From: Cupriavidus sp. D39
GTDB lineage: Bacteria > Pseudomonadota > Gammaproteobacteria > Burkholderiales > Burkholderiaceae
NCBI RefSeq assembly: GCF_026627925.1
Contig: NZ_JAPNLE010000009.1
Location: forward strand, 1,984,001-2,048,000
Reading direction: 5' to 3'
Length of the DNA: 64,000 bases
The notes beneath the pieces are model-generated. The model searched no databases. It worked only from the letters and a program-made list of their open reading frames with translations, and was not told the origin of the DNA. Made by a program: the position numbers and the translations under genes. Of this stretch, positions 42,130 through 50,623 are shown one piece after another; position 1 is the first letter of the stretch, and each line of letters opens with the position of its first letter.

Positions 42130-42885
42130 TCAGGCTTTGCCGAGCGCGCCCTGGGCACGCTGCAGCCACTCCCGGTTGTGCTCGCGGGCGTGGCGCGGCC
42201 AGTGCTTGCCGTCGTGCACGATTTCCGCGTAAAGCGCGTGAGCGCGATCGCGGTCGGCAGGCTCCCCGCGTGTCGTCAGCCAGTCGGCAAACAGGCAGCG
42301 CGCGGCGGCATCGCTGGCACAGGTCAGCGCCTGTTCGAATGCGGCCTGCGTGCCGGGCGCATCCGACGCGGCCAGCGCGCGGGCGTACAACAAGGCAGGG
42401 TCCGCTTGCTGGCGGGCCTGGGGCTGGGAGGCGAACAGCCGCTCCAGCGCAGCCACGGCAGCGGCATGGCCGCCGGTGGCGAACTGCGCGCGCGCCAGCC
42501 CCAGCAGCAGCGCCGGGTCGGTGGCAAACGGCCCGCTGGCAGCGGCTTCATAGTGTTCCAGCGCGGCCTTGGGCTCGCCGGCCTCGAGCAAGGCGGCGCC
42601 CAGGCGCATGCGGTGATCGACGGTGGGCGCGCGGTCGAACGCGTCGCGCGCCTCGCGCACCGCGCGGTTGGGGTCGACCAGTTGGCCAATGGCGCGCTTG
42701 GCGGCGCGCGCGCCGCGCGTCTGGCGCAGGCCGGGCAGGTAGATGGCAAAGAAATACACCACGCTGCCCAGGCCCGGGAAGGCGAACAGGATCAGCAGCC
42801 AGTACATGTTCTGCTGGGTGCGCACCGCGTGCACGGCGAAGAACACCGCGATGATGACGTGAAAACCAATTCCTAGATACGGCAT
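42130..42885 (-). CDS. TPR-containing membrane protein, function unknown
   Basis: 251 residues. Two N-terminal hydrophobic segments (IGFHVIIAVFFAVHAVR and MYWLLILFAFPGLGSVVYFF) resemble the phospholipase-D-nuclease-like N-terminal domain. A soluble part with tetratricopeptide-like repeats follows (ALLEAGEPKAALEHYEAAAS; ALLLGLARAQFATGGHAAAV). It may scaffold a membrane complex. It lies 74 bases upstream of the spermidine-synthase-like gene on the same strand. Confidence 0.7.
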   Translation of the reverse strand: MPYLGIGFHVIIAVFFAVHAVRTQQNMYWLLILFAFPGLGSVVYFFAIYLPGLRQTRGARAAKRAIGQLVDPNRAVREARDAFDRAPTVDHRMRLGAALLEAGEPKAALEHYEAAASGPFATDPALLLGLARAQFATGGHAAAVAALERLFASQPQARQQADPALLYARALAASDAPGTQAAFEQALTCASDAAARCLFADWLTTRGEPADRDRAHALYAEIVHDGKHWPRHAREHNREWLQRAQGALGKA

Positions 42886-43010
42886 TGTCTATCTATCCTG
42901 CAAAGCGTTGGCCGGCGGACTCTCCACCGGCATGCATGGCCGCGATTGTGACAGAAGTGGGCGGCGTGCCTGATGCGGCATGCTACTTGCTACTGTCACA
43001 AATGCCTTTT

Positions 43011-43066
43011 ACGGTAAGGTTGTTTTGCGCTTACCTTCCGGGCTGACCTTCCGCGCTTACCTTACC
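43011..43066. repeat. Three tandem 13-bp repeats plus an inverted copy upstream of the ParA-like gene
   Basis: CGCTTACCTTCCG (43028-43040), GGCTGACCTTCCG (43041-43053) and CGCTTACCTTACC (43054-43066) are contiguous 13-base units. ACGGTAAGGTTG at 43011-43022 is an inverted partial copy. They end 54 bases before the ParA-like start. Such iteron-like arrays bind Rep or ParA/ParB-type proteins; here they could be an autoregulatory or partition site. Confidence 0.7.
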
Positions 43067-43119
43067 AAAACCCGAGACGCCCCTTCATCCAGGCCCTCCA
43101 CGACAAAGGATCCGCAGAT

Positions 43120-43815
43120 ATGAGCTACATCCACTTCATCGGTGGTGAAAAAGGCGGCGTCGGCAAATCGCTCGTCGCCCGCCTGCTAGCCCAGCATTTT
43201 ATCGACCGGAGCATGCCGTTCCTGGGTTTCGATACCGACAAGTCGCATGGTGCGCTGCTGCGCTTCTATGCCGACTTTGCCGCGCCCGCCGTGCTGGACA
43301 AGCACGATAGCCTGGACCCGATTATCGAGCACGCCGTGGAAGACCCGCAGCGGCGCATCCTGGTCGACCTCGCGGCCCAGACGCAGCACTCACTCGCGAA
43401 ATGGATGGAAGATGCCGACGTGCTGGCGCTGGCCGAAGAGCATGGCCTGACGCTCACCTGGTGGCACGTCATGGATGCGGGCCGCGATTCCGTCGACCTG
43501 CTGCGCCAGTGGCTCGACCAGTTCGGCGGCCGCATCAAGCTGGTGCTGGTCCTCAATGAAGTCCGCGGCGATCGCTTTGAAATCCTGGAGGCCTCGGGCG
43601 AACGCGCCCGCGCCGAAGCGCTGGGCGCCAGCGTGATGACGCTGCGCCACCTGCCCGATACGACGATGCAGAAGATCGACCAGCAAAGCACCAGCTTCTG
43701 GGCCGCGGTCAATCATCCGGATCGCGCCGCCACCGGGCTCGGCATGCTGGAGCGGCAGCGCGTCAAGGTCTGGCTGAACCGGGCCTATGGCGAGATGGCG
43801 GCGCTGGCGTTGTGA
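43120..43815 (+). CDS. ParA/MinD-like P-loop ATPase, solitary
   Basis: 231 residues. The deviant Walker A GGEKGGVGKSLVARLLAQHF is complete, with the signature lysine. LVDLAAQTQHSLAKWMEDAD corresponds to the Walker-B-like region, and LVLVLNEVRGDRFEIL to the switch/N(K)x region. No ParB, replication or type IV secretion gene is adjacent, so it is not an ordinary par operon. Relatives I know of occur as cargo-positioning ATPases or beside mobilisation genes. AAAGGA precedes the ATG and the tandem repeats lie upstream. The function is not known. Confidence 0.85.
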   Translation: MSYIHFIGGEKGGVGKSLVARLLAQHFIDRSMPFLGFDTDKSHGALLRFYADFAAPAVLDKHDSLDPIIEHAVEDPQRRILVDLAAQTQHSLAKWMEDADVLALAEEHGLTLTWWHVMDAGRDSVDLLRQWLDQFGGRIKLVLVLNEVRGDRFEILEASGERARAEALGASVMTLRHLPDTTMQKIDQQSTSFWAAVNHPDRAATGLGMLERQRVKVWLNRAYGEMAALAL

Positions 43816-43908
43816 CGCGGAAGAACTGGCGGCCGGGGCACCATCGCTGCTCCGGTCGCTGTTGCCGAAGATGCGCGCGCCACGGCGCCTGCTCGTGCTG
43901 CCCCGGGG

Positions 43909-45044
43909 CTACGTAGCCCCCTGAATCCCAGCCCCGGCAGCCTCCAGTCCAGCAAGCGCCTGCTGCGTCAGCATCGGCTCGCCATTCACTGCACGGGCGA
44001 TCAGGGCATCAGGCTGCGCGACCGGGATTCCCTGCGCCTGGTACCACGCGTCGTCGTAGTAGGTGTGGCTGTAGCGTTCGCCGCTATCGCACAGCAGGCT
44101 GACGATAGCCCCTCCTCACCCGCCGCCGTCATCCGCTCGGCCAGATACAGCACACCGACGAAATTGGTGCCTGTCGAGCCGCCCACGCGACGCCCGAAGC
44201 GCCCGGCCAGATAGCGCATCGCGGCAAAGGACAAGGCATCGGGCACCTTGAGCATCGCATCGATACACGTCGGAATAAAGGAGCGTTCGACACGCGGGCG
44301 GCCAATGCCCTCGATCCTCGATCCGACATCCAGGCTCAGGCCGCTGTCCGGCTGGCCCGTCAGCGTGCTTTTGAAATAGTCAAAAAATACGGAGTTCTCC
44401 GGGTCGGCGCAAAGAATGCGGGTTCTGTGTCGACTGTAGGCTACATAACGGCCCAAGGTTGCGACGGTGCCACCGGTACCGCCGCTGGCAACGAGCCACG
44501 TCGGAACCGGATGTTCCTCGTCAGCCATCTGCTTGAAGATCGACTCGGCGATATTGTTGTTGGCGCGCCAGTCGGTAGCACGCTCCGCATAGGTGAACTG
44601 GTCCATGAAATGGCCCCCGGCTTCCACCGCAATACGATGCGATTCCGTATAGATGTCCGATGGATTGCCAACCAGGTGGCAGCGCCCGCCATAGAACTCG
44701 ATCGCCTCGATTTTCGCCCTTGAAGTGCCCGCCGGAATCACAGCCACAAAGGGCAAGCCGAGCAGCCTGGCAAAGTAGGCTTCGGAGATGGCCGTCGAGC
44801 CGCTGGACGCCTCCACTACCGTGCCTCTCTCGTTCAGCCAGCCATTGCAAAGCGCGTAGAGAAACAGCGATCTCGCCAGGCGATGTTTCAGGCTGCCGGT
44901 CGGATGACTGGATTCATCCTTGAAATAGAAGCGGATGCGCGGATAGCCCGGCAGGTCCAGCGGGATCAGGTGCGTATCGGCGGAACGGTTGAAGTCGGCT
45001 TCGATCTTGCGAATCGCTTCGCGGGTCCAGTCTGAGCGTGGCAT
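43909..45044 (-). pseudogene. PLP-dependent cysteine synthase / cysteine desulfhydrase-like gene with a one-base frameshift
   Basis: From [19 protein letters not shown] (GAGG before the ATG at 45044) the protein has [20 protein letters not shown] with the PLP lysine, [20 protein letters not shown] and [17 protein letters not shown]. This is the Cds1-like branch of the cysteine-synthase family. The frame is lost after MTAAGEEG. One more G in the GGGG run at 44110-44113 gives [20 protein letters not shown] and a natural stop at 43909, about 378 residues in all. Function: cysteine breakdown to sulfide, or synthesis. A base-calling error is the likeliest cause of the break. Confidence 0.8.
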
Positions 45045-45097
45045 GGGAACCCTCACCGAAATGACTGCGAACAGAACAACTGCCTTGGGCGCCCGGA

Positions 45098-45211
45098 CTA
45101 TCGCTCGAGCTTGCGCTGCAACATCACCTTCACGTCCGGCCACTCGGCGTCGATGATACTAAAATGCACGGAGTTGCGTTTGCGGCCGTCCGGCATGATG
45201 CGTTCGTTGCA
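45098..45211 (-). pseudogene. C-terminal remnant of a GNAT N-acetyltransferase
   Basis: The minus-strand frame ending at 45098 reads [20 protein letters not shown] followed by [16 protein letters not shown]. This is the typical C-terminus of RimJ/RimL-type GNAT acetyltransferases. The sequence before it has no acetyltransferase similarity, so only about 36 residues survive. It lies 54 bases upstream of the cysteine-synthase-like gene in the same direction, probably the end of a former operon partner cut by recombination. Confidence 0.65.
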
Positions 45212-45434
45212 TCGCGCCCATGGTCGACTCTCACATGTAGCGGGACGTACCCGAGTTCGGCCTTTGTCGTGCATGTGGTGTCGCTGATCGACCGAGGCCG
45301 TCATGAATGCCTTTGTGATCGGCTTCGCAGATCGATTGATCCATCGCGGCGTGTGAAAAGATGCGAGTAGTTGTTCACGCGCGCACTGATCTGGTTCGCG
45401 GGCACCGGCAATCCGTCGCGGCGGGTGTAGTGCC
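45212..45434. other. Degenerate non-coding stretch
   Basis: No recognisable gene, between the GNAT remnant and the cupin lipoprotein. Its lower GC and lack of open frames with codon bias fit decayed DNA. Confidence 0.4.
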
Positions 45435-45842
45435 CTATGGCTTGGCGATATCCACGGGAATCAGCACGACAGGGACACTGCCGTGGTTTTCCCACCAATG
45501 GTGAACACCGTTCACACCTTGGGCGATGTCGCCCGCGTGGTGTTCGATCGGCGTCCCGTTGCGTACCTCGATCACGGTGCCTTGCGCGATATACTCCTGC
45601 GTTGGGCGGCCTACATGGGTGTGCGCCGCAGTGTGACCGCCCGGGGCGATGGTGACCGCTCTCGCCCGAAGTTGGTAGCCCGAAAGATGCACCTCATCCG
45701 CCAGATCAATTGCTGACAAAAGCGTATTCGACACACCTGCATTATCGGTCGGTGCGACGCTGAGCACCTGGACAGGAGCCGTTGTAGAGCAAGCGGCAAC
45801 CAGAAGTCCCGAAAGCAGAAGGCCCAATAAGCTCATCCGCAT
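45435..45842 (-). CDS. Cupin-domain lipoprotein
   Basis: 135 residues from MRMSLLGLLLSGLLVAACST, a lipoprotein signal with lipobox VAAC. The cupin core has the metal-site pattern IAPGGHTAAHTHVGRPTQEY (His, His, Glu) and ends HHWWENHGSVPVVLI. AAGGTGG sits just before this ATG; a start nine codons earlier at 45869 is possible. It is probably anchored on the periplasmic side of the envelope. The ligand or enzymatic role is unknown. Confidence 0.75.
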   Translation of the reverse strand: MRMSLLGLLLSGLLVAACSTTAPVQVLSVAPTDNAGVSNTLLSAIDLADEVHLSGYQLRARAVTIAPGGHTAAHTHVGRPTQEYIAQGTVIEVRNGTPIEHHAGDIAQGVNGVHHWWENHGSVPVVLIPVDIAKP

Positions 45843-46033
45843 AACCACCTTGATGTTGGCTCTGAGCATGATCGCGATCCCCCGAGTTCCGGATTCTTAT
45901 GGGATTGTCTCGTGCTCCCACGATAGTCTATGTGCTAAAGGACGACAACCTTGCTTACGTTCGGATAGGCCTCGTTCCGCCGACTGGGGTGCGTAAGCCG
46001 GCGTGAAGGCTTGGTAGCGTGGTTACCTCCCGC

Positions 46034-46320
46034 TTACAACAGGTCGGCACTGATCTGCTTCAATCTTACCGAGTTGTCTTCAACGTACTGTGCTGTCATG
46101 GCAATCGACGCATGACCCATAAGTGTCGAAACCGCTTTGATGTCAACACCCTCCTCAATCTCGTGGTAGCGAACGTGCTCCGATCAGAATGCCTGGAAGC
46201 GCCTTGAAGGGTTGCTTGCGCGTACAGCCTATGAAAAAGCCGCTGCAACGTGTTCGGCGAGAACCCGGCGAACCCTTTGCCACCGAAACAGAGGCGCAGC
46301 GTCGTTGAAGAGGATGGCAT
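46034..46320 (-). pseudogene. Tyrosine recombinase/integrase C-terminal remnant, frameshifted
   Basis: One frame carries GFSPNTLQRLFHRLYAQATL and SRHSDRSTFATT, with the HxxR of the catalytic box. Another continues EEGVDIKAVSTLMGHASIAM and TAQYVEDNSVRLKQISADLL to the stop at 46034, with the nucleophilic Tyr in TAQY. The two are out of phase by one base near 46156, where an extra G would give RLEEGVD. The N-terminal half of the recombinase is missing, so this is a true relic whatever the status of the single-base break. It marks past insertion of a mobile element. Confidence 0.75.
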
Positions 46321-46340
46321 TCCGCTGATCGCACGGCGCT

Positions 46341-46627
46341 CACATCCTTCCGTCGTACCGAATCGCTCGGGAAAAAATGTGGATCATCACGGAAGCCGAC
46401 CGAAGTGCCACCACGCTTCTATTCGTACCCGCGCAATCTGCTGATCGACATCGAAGTGCGTGTTGACTCGGCCCGCAAAGAGGCCGAACAGGGCGTCAAT
46501 ATGCTGCGCACCGCCAAACCAGCGGTGCCAACCTCGCGACCTATGATAGTTACACAGAATCGACAGGAGTTAGCACTGGCCCATTACAGGCCAGTGCTAT
46601 ACATCCCAGACATCAGGTACAAGGTGT
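46341..46627. other. Gap with unrecognised possible relics
   Basis: 287 bases. Short open stretches occur on both strands (for example plus-strand NLLIDIEVRVDSARKEAEQG at ~46435-46495), but none has a recognisable family or a full gene structure. Probably decayed DNA between the integrase relic and the large lipoprotein. Confidence 0.35.
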
Positions 46628-48273
46628 CTAGTTGCTGCCCGGCTTGTTCACCGAAATCGAAACGCCATACGTGCTTGCGGAACCAAACCAGGCCAGCGTC
46701 ATGCCGCCCAGTGGCAGTTGCAGCACTGACTTGCAGGTCGTTGCCGCACCGGCTGTAGTCGTGCAGGCATTGGCGGCACGGTGACGCATCCCGTTGAACG
46801 GATCGTTGAAGCTGAGTACGTCCGTATGCTGGTCGGCAAAAGTGCGCGTGACGGTGGCCCCATTCTGCGCGGTAATGGTGTGACTATCTTCGGTGACCGC
46901 GCTCAGGCCAGTGCTGTTGTAGACATAGCTTTGCCAGAAGGCGCTTGTCGTGCCAACCGCGGGCAGGGGCAGTGTCGTCTGCGGAACAAAGACGCCCACG
47001 CCTCCCCCGCGTCCAACACGGTCGCTATCCAAAGGACTTTCCCTTGTGCATTTCTGAACCCGAATGCGTGAAATCCGTTGCTGTGCTGGCTGCCATCATC
47101 CACCCAATTCGCGCCGCCATCGGAAGTGGCGACCAGATGCCCATAGGGCGTGACGGTATCGACTGCGCAGCTACTGTAGCCAGTGCAGTTGGTGGCCGCC
47201 GAGGCGACTCCATTTGAATAATTATGGGTACCAAACTGATTTTGAGATGGGCCATTGAAGATGGCGTAGTTGTAGGCCCCATTGATGATACTCGGGTCCA
47301 TGGTCTGCGCCGGCATCGAGAGCGAAACCGAACCCGTCGTGCCGGTCCCGTTTGTCCAGGTCGCGAGCCCGGATTTGGCAACGAGCAAGCGTGTCGAGCC
47401 CGTATAGTTCAAAGTGAAATCGCAGCTCGTCGCGCCTTTGGTGAGCTGATAGGTCGTGCCGCTCATGGCGACGGTCAATTTCGTCGCATCCACCGTCACC
47501 AGTTTCGCAGACCCATCGGACAGCTTGATCAGGCGGTGATCGCCGCTCTTCAGCGCCGTGCAATCCGGGTTCGCCGGCGCCAGAATGGTGGCGAGGGTCG
47601 AGGCAGCGGCGGTGGTGCTGCCGGTGCTGTTGGCAATAGCAGTGCTCAATTCGCCCAAACTCGTGCCAGCGCTCGTGATCGTGGATTGCAGGGTATCCAG
47701 AATGGCGTCATAGCCCTGATGGCTGCCTGCGGTGATCGTGCCGCCGATAAAGTCGCCGACGCTTGAAGGATCGACCCCGGCGTTCTTGAGCACCGAAACC
47801 AGGGCCGATTGGGCGCTGCTGACCGCTGTAGCGCTCACTACCGTGGTCGGACCAAAGGCTGACGCAAATTGGACTGGATCTTGCCCGCTCAGCTGGGCGA
47901 CCAGCAGTTCGGTAAGCGGCGTGATATGCGCGGTTGCATTGCTGCTGCCCGACCCGGAACCTGACACCACGGAGTGCAAGACGACCTTGCTGTCGCTGCT
48001 GGTGGCGGTCAACACGCAGGGCAGGCTTCCACCCTTGATCGTGACCGAATAACTGCCGTCCGTGGCCGTCGTTGCCGCTCCGGAACCTGATGCGCAGGTC
48101 ATATTGACCGCGGCACCAGACAAAGGCAGACCGGTGGCGACCACACCGCTGACGGTCTGCGCCGCCGGCGTTTGCGTGGCCGTTCCGCCCGATGTGGACG
48201 CGGAATCCCCGCCGCCTCCGCAGGCGGCCAACGAAAGCGCCACAAAGCTGATCGCAATAGGTTTGAGCTTCAT
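46628..48273 (-). pseudogene. Large secreted lipoprotein of unknown function with a one-base frameshift
   Basis: Starts MKLKPIAISFVALSLAACGG, a lipoprotein signal with the Cys at 18 followed by GGGGDS. A carboxypeptidase-regulatory-like (Ig-fold) stretch follows (TVSGVVATGLPLSGAAVNMT ... TTATDGSYSVTIKGG), then a Ser/Thr/Ala-rich body. The frame is lost after LWIATVLDAGE. Adding one G to the GGGGG run at 47004-47008 gives VLDAGGGVGVFVPQTTLPLP and continues to VSISVNKPGSN at 46628, about 548 residues. Surface lipoproteins of this layout are common in Burkholderiales with no known function. Confidence 0.75.
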
Positions 48274-48491
48274 TTTTTCCTCCCTGACCCGTTCTAGTTA
48301 GTGGCTCGGATTTTCCGGAAGCCCATCTCGCCCGTCATCATTCAGATAGATGAAATTCAGGGATTGTCGCGGTGCTGCCTGCAGAAAAGCTGTGACAGAT
48401 TGACAAAAAAGAGATGGTTCTGGCCTGGCCCGTGAAGTTCTAGGTCGAATACGCCACAATTAAATTGCAGTGCTTTTTGGGAGGAAAGCAA

Positions 48492-49607
48492 TTGCTGAGA
48501 GACCAGCTTATCGGGGACCTCTATGAGGCCGCGCTGCGCCACCACAGCTTCCTGGATGTGTTCCAGCAAGTCATCACAACGTTCGGCGCCAATTACTTCC
48601 ACATGTTCAGTTGGGATGCTGCACGCAATGCGCCACACCTTTCGACCTATTCGGCCGGGTTACCGGATACCCAGATTGCGCTATACGACCAGTATTACGG
48701 CGCGCTCGATCCACGCCGCAGCGTGGTCGGGAACGCTGGCGTTGGGGAGTTGATTTCCTGCCAGGACTTTCTCTCCGACGAAGACGTCGCGCGCAGCGAA
48801 TTCTTTCAGGACTACCAGATTCCGATGGGCGTGCGTTACCTGATGGGCGTGCGCCTAGCGCGCCCCGGCGGCAACGACATTCTGCTGGGCATGCTGCGTT
48901 CATATGGCAGAACGCCCTATTCGCCCGAAGAGCGCGCCACTGCGGCCAGCATGACCGGGCATCTGCAGCGCTCCATCAATCTCTGGCAGGACGCGCAGAT
49001 TCTGCATCGCGATGCCGCGGTCGGCTCCGAACTGCTGGAAGAGCTGGATCTTGCCGTCTTGGCGTTGGACGAGCGCTCCCGCGTCGTCTTTGCCAATCAG
49101 GTTGCCGAATCCATGCTGCACGCGAGCGCCTGCCTGAAGCTGCTGCATGGGTGCCTGACTGCCGCGGTTGCCGCCGAGAACGACGCGCTGCAAGCGGCCA
49201 TCGCACGCGTCGCCAAGAGCAGGAAGGGTGAGAGCCTGGCCCTGCAAGGCGCAATGAGCGCAACACATGCGTTCTTTCTCAACATCGCGTACCTTCCCGC
49301 GCTGGCCATGCGCTCGGCCTTTGGCGAGGCAACCGTCATGGTGACCGTGCGGCGGCGAAGCGCAGGCGCGCTGGTTGTCGCCCAACAGTTACGGCAAGCG
49401 TTTGGCTTGTCAAAAGCGGAAGCTGCGGTGGCGGAGGCACTCGTCAGCGGCAAGACACCTGACGAATGTGCGGCGAGCATCGGCGTTTCACTTGCCACCG
49501 TCCGTACGCAACTGCGGGCCATTTACGAGAAGACGCATTCTCGAAACCAAGCGGAGGCTGTGAGTGCAATGCTGTGGGTGCTACCACGACGCGCGCACGA
49601 AGACTGA
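48492..49607 (+). CDS. LuxR-family transcriptional regulator
   Basis: 371 residues from a TTG that has a strong GGAGG seven bases upstream (protein MLRDQLIGDLYEAALRHHSF). The N-terminal two-thirds has sensor-like features (VLALDERSRVVFANQVAES is PAS-like). The C-terminus is a LuxR-type helix-turn-helix (QAFGLSKAEAAVAEALVSGK then ECAASIGVSLATVRTQLRAI). It diverges from the large lipoprotein gene with about 220 bases between them, so it may regulate it. An earlier in-frame TTG at 48465 lacks a ribosome-binding site. Confidence 0.85.
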   Translation: MLRDQLIGDLYEAALRHHSFLDVFQQVITTFGANYFHMFSWDAARNAPHLSTYSAGLPDTQIALYDQYYGALDPRRSVVGNAGVGELISCQDFLSDEDVARSEFFQDYQIPMGVRYLMGVRLARPGGNDILLGMLRSYGRTPYSPEERATAASMTGHLQRSINLWQDAQILHRDAAVGSELLEELDLAVLALDERSRVVFANQVAESMLHASACLKLLHGCLTAAVAAENDALQAAIARVAKSRKGESLALQGAMSATHAFFLNIAYLPALAMRSAFGEATVMVTVRRRSAGALVVAQQLRQAFGLSKAEAAVAEALVSGKTPDECAASIGVSLATVRTQLRAIYEKTHSRNQAEAVSAMLWVLPRRAHED

Positions 49608-49977
49608 CGGCCGCAGTTCGGCAGTCTTTGACCTGAACTCTGTATGCGCCGGAGTACGCCAGCGCCACAGTCCAAAAGCCGGAATTACCGCCCGAACTAC
49701 TTGATAGTGTTATGTGCTCACCTGCCATGCGGTATGAAAAGACTCCGCAACCCTATCTCGCAACCCTGAAGGCGCATCATGCTTCGATTAGATTGGGTGC
49801 GTTGATTGCACGAGAAACCCCTGGAATCCGACCAATGAGGGATAGTCTTTCTATAGACATGAAGGCGATGTCCCGCGACGCCACTCTATCAATGGCACGT
49901 ATAGGGGGAGTTTCTCTTGAGAACGAGCTATGCGTCAGCCCAGCCGACGGCTTACCCGCCGGCACGAATATCAGCGC
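49608..49977. other. Gap without recognised gene
   Basis: 370 bases between the LuxR-type gene and the deoxyinosine glycosylase, of lower GC than average. Small open frames lack ribosome-binding sites and family similarity. Confidence 0.4.
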
Positions 49978-50550
49978 TTATGACAGCAGCCCGCGCCACA
50001 AAGCCAGCTTCTGCTCAAAATTGCGCGCCGCATGCGCCGGGCTCGATGAGGGCAGCACGACCGTCTCATAGCCTGCCGCCGCAAACTGCGCGGCGAAACG
50101 ACCCGACGTACCGCCGTTGAAACCGACGCGGCGCAACTCAGGCGCCAGCGCATGCAAGCGCGCGAAATCATTGGCCTGCGGATACCGGATATTGGAGTCC
50201 AGGCTGCCCTCGCGCACGCAGGCGCCGAGCACATCCCACACGCCGATGCGGTGGGCCAGCAGCCGCGCCAGCCGATCAGCGTAAGGCAAGTCAGGCAGCG
50301 GCTCGCCGGTCAGCGCACCCAGCAGCGGCCAGAATTGGTTGCGCGGATGCGCGTAGTACTGCTGCGCCGCGAGCGACGCGGCACCGGGAAAGCTGCCCAG
50401 CACCAGCACGCGCGTGTGCCGGTCGATGACCGGAGGCAGGCCTTGCTGGAGGTCGGGGGCGAGAATCGGGGGGATGCGGGGGATGGGACTGGCATGGGAT
50501 GAGTGGACTTGGCCCGGGGGAGGACAGGCGCCTGCGCAGCTTGTGTGCAT
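49978..50550 (-). CDS. DNA-deoxyinosine (hypoxanthine) glycosylase, UDG superfamily
   Basis: The conserved part begins VLVLGSFPGAASLAAQQYYA, then HPRNQFWPLLGALTGEPLPD, and ends FNGGTSGRFAAQFAAAGYET followed by VVLPSSSPAHA. This matches the UDG family that removes hypoxanthine from deaminated adenine. The start is unclear: the ATG at 50550 gives 190 residues but has no good ribosome-binding site, and the N-terminal Pro-rich stretch may not be translated. It lies 74 bases downstream of htpG in the same direction. Confidence 0.8.
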   Translation of the reverse strand: MHTSCAGACPPPGQVHSSHASPIPRIPPILAPDLQQGLPPVIDRHTRVLVLGSFPGAASLAAQQYYAHPRNQFWPLLGALTGEPLPDLPYADRLARLLAHRIGVWDVLGACVREGSLDSNIRYPQANDFARLHALAPELRRVGFNGGTSGRFAAQFAAAGYETVVLPSSSPAHAARNFEQKLALWRGLLS

Positions 50551-50574
50551 TAGCTTGCTGCTGGCGCCCGCCCT

Positions 50575-50607
50575 CTCCCTGGCCCTCCCCCACACGTGGG
50601 AGAGGGG
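50575..50607. repeat. Palindromic CCCTCCCCCACACGTGGGAGAGGG-type repeat after htpG
   Basis: A hairpin with CACGTG-like centre and C/T- and G/A-rich arms, related to the repeat at 15330-15385. It lies just beyond the htpG stop and may act as its terminator. Confidence 0.5.
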
Positions 50608-50623
50608 CGCAAACCAGCTACGC

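Noticed and set aside
43011..43066. Plasmid replication origin
   Set aside because: Iteron-like repeats are present, but there is no Rep protein, no parB and the flanks are chromosomal housekeeping genes.
49777..49965. 62-codon frame in the gap before the deoxyinosine glycosylase
   Set aside because: No ribosome-binding site and no recognisable features.
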